This document shows positions 1-8,256 of a stretch of DNA of 35,506 nucleotides, piece after piece. The translations under genes were made by a program, and so were the position numbers. The DNA lies in assembly GCA_019695095.1 (NCBI GenBank), contig JAIBAQ010000048.1:1-35506 (forward strand), given 5' to 3'. How positions within the stretch are numbered: position 1 is the stretch's first letter; each line of letters starts with the position of its first letter. The notes below the pieces were generated by a model that saw only the letters and a list, made by a program, of their open reading frames with translations, did no database searches and was not told the DNA's origin. The stretch is from Candidatus Hydrogenedentota bacterium. Lineage in GTDB: Bacteria; Hydrogenedentota; Hydrogenedentia; Hydrogenedentales; SLHB01.

Positions 1-1450
1 CTATGGTCACCGGCATGCCCAACTCGGCGGCGGTCTTCGACGTGATGGGACCGATGGACGCGAACTGCGCCGTGAGCGCCACCGCATCGAGCCGCGTTGC
101 GCCGAGTATCTCGGCAAAATTTCGCGCAGTGGACGAACTGGTGAACGTAACCAGATCGGGACGGTACGCGGCGAGTTGTTCGGCCAATTCGTCGGAGGTC
201 TTGGGCGCGACGGTGCGGTACGCGACAAGTTCGGTGACAACAGCGCCGCGCTTGCGCAGCTCTTCGGGCAGAAAGCTCCGCGCAATGTCCGCGCGCGGCA
301 ACAAGAAACGCTTGCCCTCTAGTTCGCCTTCGCGTTGCACGAGCGCTGTCAGCAGATCTTCGGCCACATATTTCTCGGGCATCAAATCGACGTTAAGAAA
401 CCGTTTGCGTACGGCCTCTGCCGTCGCGGAACCAATCGCGCACAGTTTCACGTTCGCGAGGTCTCGCGCATCCTGACCAAGTTCTTCCAATCGCTCGAAC
501 AGCATCTCGACGCCGTTCACGCTGGTCATCACGACCCAGTTGTACGTGCCGATGTAGTCGAACGGTTCCGAGATCGGCGCGGGTTCGATTTCGATGGTCG
601 GAAACTCGAACACGTCCGCGCCGAGTTCGTACAGACGCCGCACCAGTTCGGCCGCCTGCGCGCGCGCGCGCGTCACGACGACGCGCCGCCCGAAGAGCGG
701 ACGGCTCTCGAACCAGCTCAGTTGATTGTGAAGTCGAACCACATCGCCGACGACGACCAAGGCGGGCGGGGTGGGTTTCTCGCGGTCGCAAACCTCTTCC
801 AGCGTCGCCAACGTCGCAACGATGGTGCGTTGCTTGGGCAACGTGCCCCATGTAATCACGGCGGCAGGAGTCTCGGGCGCTCGCCCCAGCGCGATGACCT
901 GCTTCACCAGCGTCGGGAGATTCTTCACGCCCATGAAGAAACACAACGTACCCTGCACGGCGATATGCGCAAAATCCGTCTCTTCTTCATCAAGCAGGTC
1001 TTCGTCGTGACCCGTGATGAACATGCAACTTGTAGAAAGACCGCGGTGCGTCACGGGGATTCCCGCGTAGGCGGGCACGGCGATACCGGCCGTAACGCCC
1101 GGCACGACCTCGTAGGGTATGCCGTTCTCCGCCAACGCCAGTGCCTCTTCGCCGCCGCGTCCGAACACAAACGGATCGCCGCCCTTGAGCCGCACGACGC
1201 GCTTGCCTTGCCGGGCGAGATCGATCAGTAGGCGGTTGATTTCCTCCTGCAGCAGCATGTGTTTGTCCGGAGATTTTCCGGCGAAGATCTTCTCGGCGTT
1301 GGGCGCGTACTCGGTCAACACTTCGTTCGACAGCGCGTCGTACAACACCACGTCGGCGCGCTCGAGGCACTCTTTGCCGCGCACGGTCAAGAGGCCGGGG
1401 TCGCCTGGCCCCGCTCCAACAAGAAATACTTTTCCGGTTACATCGCTCAT
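1..1450 (-). CDS. cobA/hemD: Uroporphyrinogen-III C-methyltransferase / uroporphyrinogen-III synthase fusion (partial)
   Basis: This is a bifunctional tetrapyrrole enzyme, read from the minus strand and cut by the left window edge after about 483 residues. The start ATG (1450-1448) overlaps the hemC stop as ATGA. Residues 1-245 or so form the SAM-dependent uroporphyrinogen-III methyltransferase: the N-terminus carries GKVFLVGAGPGDPGLLTVRG, followed by RLKGGDPFVFGRGGEE, VVPGVTAGIAVPAYAGIPVTHR and ITGHDE, all hallmarks of CobA/SumT. From about residue 250 a HemD domain begins with GRRVVVTRARAQ, then NWVVMTSVNGVEM and LVTFTSSSTARNF. HemD closes hydroxymethylbilane to uroporphyrinogen III, and CobA diverts it to siroheme or cobalamin. 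Such fusions are known in clostridia, Planctomycetes and related groups. Probably only 10-20 residues are missing. Confidence 0.95.
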   Translation of the reverse strand, partial: MSDVTGKVFLVGAGPGDPGLLTVRGKECLERADVVLYDALSNEVLTEYAPNAEKIFAGKSPDKHMLLQEEINRLLIDLARQGKRVVRLKGGDPFVFGRGGEEALALAENGIPYEVVPGVTAGIAVPAYAGIPVTHRGLSTSCMFITGHDEDLLDEEETDFAHIAVQGTLCFFMGVKNLPTLVKQVIALGRAPETPAAVITWGTLPKQRTIVATLATLEEVCDREKPTPPALVVVGDVVRLHNQLSWFESRPLFGRRVVVTRARAQAAELVRRLYELGADVFEFPTIEIEPAPISEPFDYIGTYNWVVMTSVNGVEMLFERLEELGQDARDLANVKLCAIGSATAEAVRKRFLNVDLMPEKYVAEDLLTALVQREGELEGKRFLLPRADIARSFLPEELRKRGAVVTELVAYRTVAPKTSDELAEQLAAYRPDLVTFTSSSTARNFAEILGATRLDAVALTAQFASIGPITSKTAAELGMPVTI

Positions 1451-2367
1451 CGCACCGATGCGATGATCGCAGCCGCGCCGTTCGCGATCAAGGCCTCCGC
1501 CGCTTGGATGCCGAGCGATTCCGCTTCGTCGGCGATTCCCCGCTCCGTAGTCCGCAGTACCTTCTCGCCGTCGGGAGTGCACACGCAGGCCGTCAATTCG
1601 AGTTCGCCGCCGTTCAGACGCGCCAATGCCCCCAACGGAACCTGGCACCCGCCTTCAAGCGTTGCCAGACACGCGCGTTCCGCGCGCACTTCCGCAAGGG
1701 TCTGCGAATCCGTCAACCGTTGCAGCAATGCCAACGTCTTGGCGTCATCGGCGCGCGCTTCAATACCGAGCGCCCCTTGCGCCGGCGCGGGAATCATGAC
1801 GTCGACATCGAGCGCGTAGAGCACGGCATGGCCCAGCGCGAGGCGGTTCAATCCGGCGCACGCGAGCACGGCCGCGTCAACGGCGCCCTCCTCCACGCGG
1901 CGCAGCCGCGTTTCCACGTTGCCGCGAATGGGCACGATTTCGAGATCGGAACGGTATGCGCGTAGTTGCGCGCCGCGCCGCAGGCTCGATGTGCCTACGC
2001 GCGCATTCGCGGGCAGGTCATCCACGCTGGTCCACTTCGAACACACGAAGGCGTCGTAGGGACTCTCGCGTTTGGGTACGGCGGCCAACGTAAGGCCCTC
2101 GGGCAACTCCGTGGGTAGATCTTTCAGGCTGTGCACGGCAAGGTCGATGCGTGCATCCTGCAACGCGACTTCGAGTTCCTTGGTGAAGAGTCCCTTGCCG
2201 CCTATCTGTGCGAGCGGGGCATCGAGAATCTTGTCGCCTTTCGTGTGGATGATCTCTACCCGCACCTCCAGCCCGGGTTCCAACGCGCGTATCGCATCGG
2301 CGATGAAATTGGACTGTGTCAGAGCAAGTTTGCTGCCTCGGCTGCCTATAGTCAGCGATCGTGTCAT
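1447..2367 (-). CDS. hemC: Hydroxymethylbilane synthase (porphobilinogen deaminase)
   Basis: The enzyme polymerises four porphobilinogen units into hydroxymethylbilane in the cytoplasm. Its 306 residues match the usual family length. Visible signatures are IGSRGSKLALTQSNFI near the N-terminus, HSLKDLPTELPEGL (residues 79-92, with the catalytic Asp83), GTSSLRRGAQL (125-135), RGNVETRLRRVEEG (148-161) and EGGCQVPLGA, where Cys241 anchors the dipyrromethane cofactor. It starts at ATG 2367, 34 bases after the hemA stop, and its stop overlaps the cobA/hemD start by 4 bases. It is therefore an internal operon gene, co-transcribed and probably translationally coupled to the fusion that uses its product. 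Confidence 0.97.
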   Translation of the reverse strand: MTRSLTIGSRGSKLALTQSNFIADAIRALEPGLEVRVEIIHTKGDKILDAPLAQIGGKGLFTKELEVALQDARIDLAVHSLKDLPTELPEGLTLAAVPKRESPYDAFVCSKWTSVDDLPANARVGTSSLRRGAQLRAYRSDLEIVPIRGNVETRLRRVEEGAVDAAVLACAGLNRLALGHAVLYALDVDVMIPAPAQGALGIEARADDAKTLALLQRLTDSQTLAEVRAERACLATLEGGCQVPLGALARLNGGELELTACVCTPDGEKVLRTTERGIADEAESLGIQAAEALIANGAAAIIASVR

Positions 2368-2401
2368 ACTGCCCGGATCTCCCTGCCTGCAATTGGTCTC
2401 A

Positions 2402-3676
2402 TCACGGCGTCTCGCGAAGTCCGAACAGACGTTTCACCAGGTGCAGCACGGTATTCGGATCGTGATGGGCTACTTCGCGCTTCAGTTGCGTCATGGGACG
2501 CTGTAAAATCGCATTGACGATGCGTTTCGACAAATACGCAATCTCGTCGCGCTGCTTGTCCGTCAAATCCGGAAGCGAGGCAAGCGTCTTGGCGAGTTCG
2601 CGCTCGCGAATCGCGTGCAACTCCTCCGACATGGAAACGATCGTCGGCTCCGCAACCAACCCCTGATGCCACTGCCAGAAGTTGTCGACGCCCGCGTCGA
2701 CAATTTCCACGCACTTCGCGATTTCCTTCCTGCGCGCCTCCAAATTGCTTTCCGTGACCTGCTGCAGACTGTCGATGTCATAGAGATACACGTTGTCGAG
2801 CTCGTTGACGCTCGGATCCACGTTGCGCGGTACCGCGATATCGATCACGAACATCGGCGCGTGCGCCCGATTACGCAAGGCTTTCTCGAAGTCGGGCTGC
2901 TTCAACAAGTAGTCTCGCGCGCCCGTAGACGTAATGATGATGTCGGCGCGGTGCAGATGGTTGTCGAGATCGCTCAAGGCAATCGGCTCGCCGTGAATGC
3001 GATCCGCAAGTTCGGCGGCCTTCTCTTGAGTGCGATTCACGAGCAACACATGCGACACGCCGCGCGAGACAAGGCTCTTGAGCGCAAGTTCGCCCATCTT
3101 GCCCGACCCGATCACCATCACGGTCTTGCCGGTGAGATTGATAAAGATAGAAACGGCAAGATCGACGGCCACACTGCCCACGGATACTTTGCCTTCGCTG
3201 ATGCCGCTGCGCGACCGCACGTCTTTCGCAACGGAAAACGCGCGTTGAAACAGTTGGCTGATGATCTTGTCGGTGGACTGCTCGGCCTGGGCAATCAGAT
3301 AGGCGTCGTGAACCTGTCCCAGGATTTGGCCTTCTCCCACGACCAGGCTGTCAAGACTCGACGCGACATGGAAGAGGTGACCGACGGCGTCGCGGCCATC
3401 GCGCTCGTAGAGCATCTCCGCAAACTCGCCTTCAGGGATGCCGTGCCACTCGCTGAGAAAGCCGCGAATGCGCGAGAACGAATCGTCGCATGCTTCGGGC
3501 GTATTGGCGTAAATCTCCACACGGTTGCACGTGCTGAGAATGACAACGCCGGCATCGTCCAAGTGCCTGCGCAGACGCAGAAGCGCCGCCGGCAACTGGG
3601 CTTCGGGAAAATGAAGGCGTTCCCGGAGCTCAACCGGACTCGTATGATGGCTCAATCCTGAGACCACCAGGCTCAT
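2402..3676 (-). CDS. hemA: Glutamyl-tRNA reductase
   Basis: It reduces glutamyl-tRNA(Glu) to glutamate-1-semialdehyde with NADPH, the first committed step of the C5 tetrapyrrole pathway. The protein has 424 residues. The start is set at ATG 3676, which gives the classic N-terminus MSLVVSGLSHHTSPVELRER and overlaps the upstream stop as ATGA; the open frame extends 67 codons further 5', but that part lies inside the upstream gene. STCNRVEIYAN carries the catalytic Cys50. FHVASSLDSLVVGEGQILGQ and the NADPH-binding VIGSGKMGELAL follow, then a C-terminal helical dimerisation region ending in LKREVAHHDPNTVLHLVKRLFG. As in many bacteria it heads the hem genes, here directly after a CcsA/HemX-like membrane protein. 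Confidence 0.97.
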   Translation of the reverse strand: MSLVVSGLSHHTSPVELRERLHFPEAQLPAALLRLRRHLDDAGVVILSTCNRVEIYANTPEACDDSFSRIRGFLSEWHGIPEGEFAEMLYERDGRDAVGHLFHVASSLDSLVVGEGQILGQVHDAYLIAQAEQSTDKIISQLFQRAFSVAKDVRSRSGISEGKVSVGSVAVDLAVSIFINLTGKTVMVIGSGKMGELALKSLVSRGVSHVLLVNRTQEKAAELADRIHGEPIALSDLDNHLHRADIIITSTGARDYLLKQPDFEKALRNRAHAPMFVIDIAVPRNVDPSVNELDNVYLYDIDSLQQVTESNLEARRKEIAKCVEIVDAGVDNFWQWHQGLVAEPTIVSMSEELHAIRERELAKTLASLPDLTDKQRDEIAYLSKRIVNAILQRPMTQLKREVAHHDPNTVLHLVKRLFGLRETP

Positions 3677-4521
3677 GAAGAGGTGCTCCAGAAATTGTAG
3701 TCCTGCACGTCGAACAGCCCGAGCACAAGATACCCGGCCAGCATGATCGTAAACCCGACAAAGACAAGATAGGCGAGCCGTTGTCCGCGCAACTGTCCGC
3801 GCCTTCGCGCGTGAAACGCTGTCGAATACAACAGCACCATGAACGCAGCGCGGAAAATCTTCGGCGACAGGAACCAATAGGGGCCGAGAGCGTCGCGGTC
3901 GATGTAGGCCCAGATCATGCCAAGCACCAGCGTGATGCCAAAGAAGATGTAACCCAGCGCGATGAGAAAGTAGAGCGTCTTATCGAGTTGCTCGAGGGCA
4001 GGCAGCTTCTTCACCAGCCCCGACGTGCGTATTTGCTTCAATCCACGCGCCTGAACCACATAGGCGATGCTGGTGATACTCGCGACAAAGAACAACGCGT
4101 ACGCCAGCACGGCCAATCCCACGTGCACGGCAAGGAACGCGCCGTTGAGTTCTTTCGGTTCGCTGTGGAGGTCGCTAAACGCGATGACGGCGTTCACGGT
4201 GAACAAGGCAACCAGCGGTGGCGTGTAGAGGCAGAGGATAGCGTGTTGCGCGCCCCGGTGCGCCACGATAGCCACGACAAGCGACGTAAGGACGATAAAC
4301 AGGTTTAACGCGTCGGCCATTGTCGTCAAAGGCAAGCGCCCCCACGCGATCCAGCGCAAGGCGATCGTGGTGGCAAGGACGACGGACCCGATCATGACCA
4401 GCACGTGGGTCACCCGCAGAATCCGCTTGCCCCCGCTGTGCAGGTACCATCCGGCGGTGGCTGCGGACGCCACGTACAGAAAGAACGCTAGTGAGAAGGT
4501 TCCGTAAATGGCCGATGTCAT
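3673..4521 (-). CDS. ccsA: CcsA/HemX-type cytochrome c assembly membrane protein
   Basis: A 282-residue integral membrane protein with about eight hydrophobic segments, the size of HemX or a short CcsA. Family marks include the early WGRLPLTTMADALNLF segment, AVHVGLAVLAYALFF (His133) and a C-terminal LYSTAFHARRRGQ (His237), matching the conserved heme-contact histidines of the CcsA/CcmC/HemX superfamily. The tryptophan-rich WWD motif is degenerate: residues 211-221 read ALGPYWFLSPK where CcsA has WGxYWxWDPK. In bacteria HemX often lies beside hemA and affects its level, while CcsA moves heme for cytochrome c maturation; no CcsB partner is visible here. It is first in the operon, and its stop overlaps the hemA start. 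HemX-like is the safer reading. Confidence 0.85.
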   Translation of the reverse strand: MTSAIYGTFSLAFFLYVASAATAGWYLHSGGKRILRVTHVLVMIGSVVLATTIALRWIAWGRLPLTTMADALNLFIVLTSLVVAIVAHRGAQHAILCLYTPPLVALFTVNAVIAFSDLHSEPKELNGAFLAVHVGLAVLAYALFFVASITSIAYVVQARGLKQIRTSGLVKKLPALEQLDKTLYFLIALGYIFFGITLVLGMIWAYIDRDALGPYWFLSPKIFRAAFMVLLYSTAFHARRRGQLRGQRLAYLVFVGFTIMLAGYLVLGLFDVQDYNFWSTSS

Positions 4522-4574
4522 GGTTCCACTCTCTCAAATTTGCTTCCGGGGACATACTTGCTTTCGGACGCTAC

Positions 4575-4605
4575 AGAATAGCGGGCTTTGCGGGTCAATT
4601 GCCAA
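4575..4605 (-). promoter_or_regulatory. Weak candidate promoter for the ccsA-hemA-hemC-cobA/hemD operon
   Basis: On the minus strand TTGGCA (4605-4600) and TATTCT (4580-4575) are separated by 19 bases, 54 bases upstream of the ccsA start. The spacing is long, so the call is tentative. The whole 344-base divergent gap (4522-4865) otherwise holds only the plus-strand signal at 4787, and no open frame in it looks coding. Confidence 0.25.
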
Positions 4606-4786
4606 TATGAAGAGACAGGAGAAGACGCATTGCACGAAAGCATCCGGATTGAAGACTGGCATGTAACGCCTTAAACCGTTGAATCAACTAGATGTGAAGT
4701 AAGTTCAGCGGCCTGAGTTCGAATTACCCTGAGGTTTTGCGTTAGCGTAAATGGTAAGGGCAGATAACGTATGAAGAAGTGGCGGG

Positions 4787-4792
4787 TATAAT
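4787..4792 (+). promoter_or_regulatory. Candidate -10 element for the protease gene
   Basis: A perfect TATAAT lies 74 bases upstream of the GTG start at 4866. No good -35 box sits 16-18 bases upstream (only GATAAC/ATAACG), so an activator or alternative spacing would be needed. A GGAG (4853-4856) lies 9 bases before the GTG and supports that start. Confidence 0.35.
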
Positions 4793-4865
4793 ACATGGGC
4801 CATCGAGGGAGTCTTCCTTTGGTTGGCGAATCGTAGTGTTCGACGAGGCAGTGGAGTGGTAAGAC

Positions 4866-6455
4866 GTGCGTAACCTATTGATTATTCTAGGATTGGCTGT
4901 GCTGGCGGTCCAAGCGGGCAGTGCTCAGGACTATGCGGACATGGTGGTCGCCCCTGCAGTGACCTCCAAAGCGGAACTTGAAGCCCAACTGAATCCCCTG
5001 CCAAAGTCAACGCTCGCCAAATACATGGAACGCATCGGCCGAACCAATACCTACGCCGAAATGGAAGGTCAAAACGCCTTCCTGCAGCAATATGCCGAGG
5101 CCGAAAAGAACTTCATGGTCGGCGCGGGGTACCCTGTCGATCAGGGTTCGGAGGATCTCTTCGGCGAGGGATTCGTCGATGGCGCGTACACCGTCCATCA
5201 AGCGGCCATTACCTCGATTGACGCGTACGCCTTGCGCCTTCACGTTGACTTGTCGCAGTTGCAGGACGGCGAAGAAGTCTGGGTAGTCGACCTGACTGGG
5301 CCGCGTGCTTTTGGGCCGTTTACGGCCGCCGACAACACCGATGATGGACGCTGGCTGCCCACGACCGAAGGCGAGTCATGCGTATTGATGGTGCGAAGCG
5401 CCACCGGGTCGCTGCCAGAGGTGCGTCTGATCGAATTCTCCCACTTTTTCAGAAGCTTCGAGCAAACCTTAAAAGCGCTTTCGTGCAATAACAACATCAA
5501 TTGCGACTCCACCACCGCCGTCCAGACAGCATCGACCGGCGTTGGCATGATCGTCATACCCTCGGGATCCGGCGATTCGGCCTTGTGCACGGGCTCGCTC
5601 ATAAACAACGCGGACACCGCGGCACTTGAGCCATACTTCCTTACCTCCGCTCACTGCGTACCAGAGACAGCTTCTGCAAGCGGGGTCGATATCGTGTGGG
5701 ACTGGCGCTCCACGTCGTGCGCGAACTACACCCCACCCTCCTTGTCGGGTATGCCGCGCAGTAACGGAGTCAAGATGCTGGCATCCAGCGGCACCTACGA
5801 CCTGACGCTCATGCAGTTGGACACGGTGCCGTCTGGAACGAACGGCAGGGCTTACCTCGGCTGGGACGTCCGCGACCCAATCGTCAATGAACCCATCATC
5901 GCGATCCATTTTCCGGCAGGCACCGCGCAGCGGATATCTTATGGCACCGTAGTCTCCATCGATCAGACCTTCGATTCCTACCAGAATGAAACCAAGGTAC
6001 ATTGGGACGATGGCGTCACGGAAGGTGGCTCCTCGGGCAGCCCGCTTCTGTTCGTGAATTCGAGTTATCGCATTACGGGAACCCTCAGCGGCGGCCCAAC
6101 CCACTCGTGCAGCAACACCACTGGGAATGTGGATTGGTACACGTCATTGCGGGATTTCTACAGCCAGATTCAAGACTATCTGACCGGGACGACCCCTCCC
6201 GACCCCGGCAGCGACCCTTCGACCGGGTGCGCGGCCGCGAAGGCATTTGTCGATAACCCGCAGGTATTGCAGGACTTACGCGCCCTTCGCGACGAGGCCC
6301 TCGTCAAGACCTCTTGGGGCAAATCGCTCGTGGATGCCTACTACGCGAATTCTCCCAAGGTGGCCACCGCCGTGGACGAATCGCCCTCGGCGCGCACGGC
6401 GTTTCGCTTGATGGCCGCACCCTTTGCAGCCTTGGGCGGACTGCTCTCAAGATAG
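4866..6455 (+). CDS. Secreted lysyl-endopeptidase-like serine protease (S1 fold) with C-terminal CFI-box-like tail
   Basis: An exported trypsin-fold protease of 529 residues. Residues 1-20 are a Sec signal peptide ending AGSA before Gln21. Residues 21-220 or so resemble a propeptide. The catalytic domain starts near STGVGMIVIPSGSGDSALCTG; the triad is visible as His263 (LTSAHC), Asp312 (TYDLTLMQL) and Ser390 (EGGSSGSPL). IVWDWRSTSC and LSGGPTHSCS match positions seen in Achromobacter-type lysyl endopeptidases, so cleavage after basic residues is possible but not proven. A PPDPGSDPS linker leads to Cys455 and a roughly 50-residue tail containing LRALRDEALVKTSWGKSLVDAYYANSP. That tail resembles the CFI-box C-terminal domain of surface-sorted proteins, although the Cys-Phe-Ile box is only Cys-Ala-Ala here. 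GTG start, single-gene unit. Confidence 0.85.
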   Translation: MRNLLIILGLAVLAVQAGSAQDYADMVVAPAVTSKAELEAQLNPLPKSTLAKYMERIGRTNTYAEMEGQNAFLQQYAEAEKNFMVGAGYPVDQGSEDLFGEGFVDGAYTVHQAAITSIDAYALRLHVDLSQLQDGEEVWVVDLTGPRAFGPFTAADNTDDGRWLPTTEGESCVLMVRSATGSLPEVRLIEFSHFFRSFEQTLKALSCNNNINCDSTTAVQTASTGVGMIVIPSGSGDSALCTGSLINNADTAALEPYFLTSAHCVPETASASGVDIVWDWRSTSCANYTPPSLSGMPRSNGVKMLASSGTYDLTLMQLDTVPSGTNGRAYLGWDVRDPIVNEPIIAIHFPAGTAQRISYGTVVSIDQTFDSYQNETKVHWDDGVTEGGSSGSPLLFVNSSYRITGTLSGGPTHSCSNTTGNVDWYTSLRDFYSQIQDYLTGTTPPDPGSDPSTGCAAAKAFVDNPQVLQDLRALRDEALVKTSWGKSLVDAYYANSPKVATAVDESPSARTAFRLMAAPFAALGGLLSR

Positions 6456-6483
6456 CAGCGGAAGAGTCAGGACCCCCTGTGGG

Positions 6484-6516
6484 CCGGGTATCCTCGAATA
6501 CCCGGAATTTCGACCT
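6484..6516 (+). terminator. Probable intrinsic terminator after the protease gene
   Basis: CCGGGTAT (6484-6491) and ATACCCGG (6498-6505) form an 8-bp stem with a 6-base loop, followed by AATTTCGACCT. The T-tract is interrupted, so termination may be partial. It lies 28 bases after the protease stop and ends just before the next promoter. Confidence 0.5.
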
Positions 6517-6526
6517 ATTTTCTGCT

Positions 6527-6555
6527 TTGGATTTGCCCCTGGCAGGTGCTACACT
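6527..6555 (+). promoter_or_regulatory. Sigma-70-type promoter with extended -10
   Basis: TTGGAT (6527-6532), a 17-base spacer and TGCTACACT, with the -10 at 6550-6555. It precedes the lipoprotein start at 6597. An AAGGAG ribosome-binding site (6584-6589) is 7 bases before that ATG. Confidence 0.65.
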
Positions 6556-6596
6556 GGCGGCCCCTTATAGACCTTCACACGGTAAGGAGCCGCATC

Positions 6597-8015
6597 ATGA
6601 AGAAATGTCAGATCCCCCCTCTGACCTCCTGGATTCTGGTCATCGCATTGTGTCTTTCCTTTTGCGGATGTTCGACATCGTTGTCACCGTCGACCGATTC
6701 CGCGGTGGAAAAGTCGTCGCAAACTCCGCTTGACGAGTACGTAGCCAAACCCGATCCCGCGTTCACTTACGATCCAAAACCTGCACGAGAAGACCAAAAA
6801 GACGCGTATACGGCGCGTACTTACCACTTGGTTTCCCAGGAGTGGCTGGACACCACGAAGGTCGATCGCACCAAGTGGGAGCACTGGGTAATCGTTGTCA
6901 TTCCGAAGGAGGTCAAGTACAACCAGACGCTCCTCTTCATCGGCGGCGGCGGCAACGGCGGCCAAGACGTGCCCGAAGCCGACGGCATGCTGGCGCAAGT
7001 GGCCGTAATGACCAAATCGATATTGGTGGAGATCAAACAGATCCCCAACCAGCCGTTGCACTTCACGGAAGAGAAAGATGAACAATACAAGGAATCCGGG
7101 AGAAAGGAAGACTCCCTAATCGCTTATGGCTGGGACAAGTTCCTGGTGACGCAGGATCCGATTTGGCTGGCCCGCCTACCCATGACCAAAGCCGTTGTGC
7201 GCGCCATGGATTTGGTCCAGAAGGAGTACCCTCAAATCACGGGCTTCTTCGTGTGCGGCGGCTCCAAGCGGGGTTGGACCACCTGGACTACTGCTGCAGT
7301 CGACAAACGCGTGGTTGGCATCGCGCCGGCGGTGATCGACGTGCTGAACGTGGCGAAGTCGCTCGACAACCATTTCGCCGCGTACGGATTCTGGGCGCCG
7401 GCGGTTGGCAATTACGACGAAATGCATATCATGGATCGGATGCACACGCCGGAGTTCAAGGCATTGGAAGCGGTTGTCGACCCGTATTCCTATATCGACC
7501 GGTTGACCATGCCCAAGTACATCATCAACGCGGCAGGCGACCAGTTCTTCCCGCCGGACTCGTGGAAGTTTTATTTCGACGACTTGAAGGGCGAGAAATA
7601 CCTCCGCTACATACCGAATACCGATCACGGTCTTTCGCCGGAAGCCTATTTCAACATGGCGTCGTTTTATAACGCGGTTCTCACCAACACGCCGCGTCCA
7701 AAGTTCACCTGGAGCAAGGGAGCGGACGGCTCGCTCGAGGTACGCTGCGAAGACAAACCCACGCAGGTCTTGCTGTGGCAAGCGACAAATCCCGAGGGAC
7801 GCGATTTCCGTCTGGAGAAAATCGGCAAGGCATACGTGAGTTCTCCCGCCGAGGAGACCGAGCCGGGCGTGTACCGCGCCGCAATACAGGCTCCCGAAAA
7901 GGGTTATACGGCCTTCCTGTTGGAGATGGAATTCCCGAACCCCGGATTCCAATCTCCGTTCAAGTTCACGACTGGCATCAGCATCGTCCCTGACACGTAT
8001 CCAGGCGCGAAATAG
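6597..8015 (+). CDS. PhoPQ-activated pathogenicity-related (PqaA-type) lipoprotein, alpha/beta-hydrolase fold
   Basis: A 472-residue envelope protein. The start ATG 6597 is chosen over an in-frame one at 6546 because AAGGAG sits 7 bases upstream and the result is a clean signal, MKKCQIPPLTSWILVIALCLSF, followed by a CGC lipobox-like site. The mature part matches the PhoPQ-related family: YHLVSQEWLD, HWVIVVIPKEV, LLFIGGGGNGG, then the nucleophile elbow FVCGGSKRGWTTW with Ser223. Asp315 (NAAGDQFFPP) and His344 (PNTDHGLSPEA) complete a plausible hydrolase triad. A C-terminal beta-rich domain follows (about residues 385-472). Family members, first described as PhoP/PhoQ-activated in Salmonella, have poorly defined substrates. 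Own promoter and a strong terminator make it monocistronic. Confidence 0.85.
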   Translation: MKKCQIPPLTSWILVIALCLSFCGCSTSLSPSTDSAVEKSSQTPLDEYVAKPDPAFTYDPKPAREDQKDAYTARTYHLVSQEWLDTTKVDRTKWEHWVIVVIPKEVKYNQTLLFIGGGGNGGQDVPEADGMLAQVAVMTKSILVEIKQIPNQPLHFTEEKDEQYKESGRKEDSLIAYGWDKFLVTQDPIWLARLPMTKAVVRAMDLVQKEYPQITGFFVCGGSKRGWTTWTTAAVDKRVVGIAPAVIDVLNVAKSLDNHFAAYGFWAPAVGNYDEMHIMDRMHTPEFKALEAVVDPYSYIDRLTMPKYIINAAGDQFFPPDSWKFYFDDLKGEKYLRYIPNTDHGLSPEAYFNMASFYNAVLTNTPRPKFTWSKGADGSLEVRCEDKPTQVLLWQATNPEGRDFRLEKIGKAYVSSPAEETEPGVYRAAIQAPEKGYTAFLLEMEFPNPGFQSPFKFTTGISIVPDTYPGAK

Positions 8016-8038
8016 CGCGCTTTGGTTATGACATGAAG

Positions 8039-8084
8039 CCGTCTCGGACGCTCGTACTGGGCGCTCCGAGACGGTCCTTTTCTT
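8039..8084 (+). terminator. Intrinsic terminator of the PqaA-like gene
   Basis: A perfect 10-bp inverted repeat, CCGTCTCGGA (8039-8048) and TCCGAGACGG (8065-8074), with a 16-base loop and followed by TCCTTTTCTT. It lies 24 bases after the stop codon. Confidence 0.85.
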
Positions 8085-8101
8085 GTGAGCGGACTTCTCC
8101 G

Positions 8102-8130
8102 TTGCGCCGCCTTTCGCCGGTTCGTATGAT
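8102..8130 (+). promoter_or_regulatory. Sigma-70-type promoter of the DUF1559 pseudopilin gene
   Basis: TTGCGC (8102-8107), a 17-base spacer and TATGAT (8125-8130). The predicted leader is about 120 bases. AGGAGG (8246-8251), 5 bases before the GTG at 8257, is the strongest ribosome-binding site in the window and fixes the start. Confidence 0.6.
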
Positions 8131-8256
8131 GTGGGCTCGGTTTCGCCAGAAACCGGCCCCGCGACGGCGTGAAGCAATTCTTGCCAACCTTCCTGCGGGG
8201 TGAGGGGGAATCCACGGTTAAACAGCGGTGTCGAAATGTTGCAGTAGGAGGTTGCA

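Noticed and set aside
335-1231. Long plus-strand open frame of 298 codons at the left end
   Set aside because: It is the antisense shadow of the cobA/hemD fusion, whose minus-strand frame carries clear family motifs; the plus frame is Arg/His-rich with no recognisable domain.
2615-3661. Plus-strand open frame of 348 codons
   Set aside because: Antisense of hemA, whose motifs and operon overlap are unambiguous.
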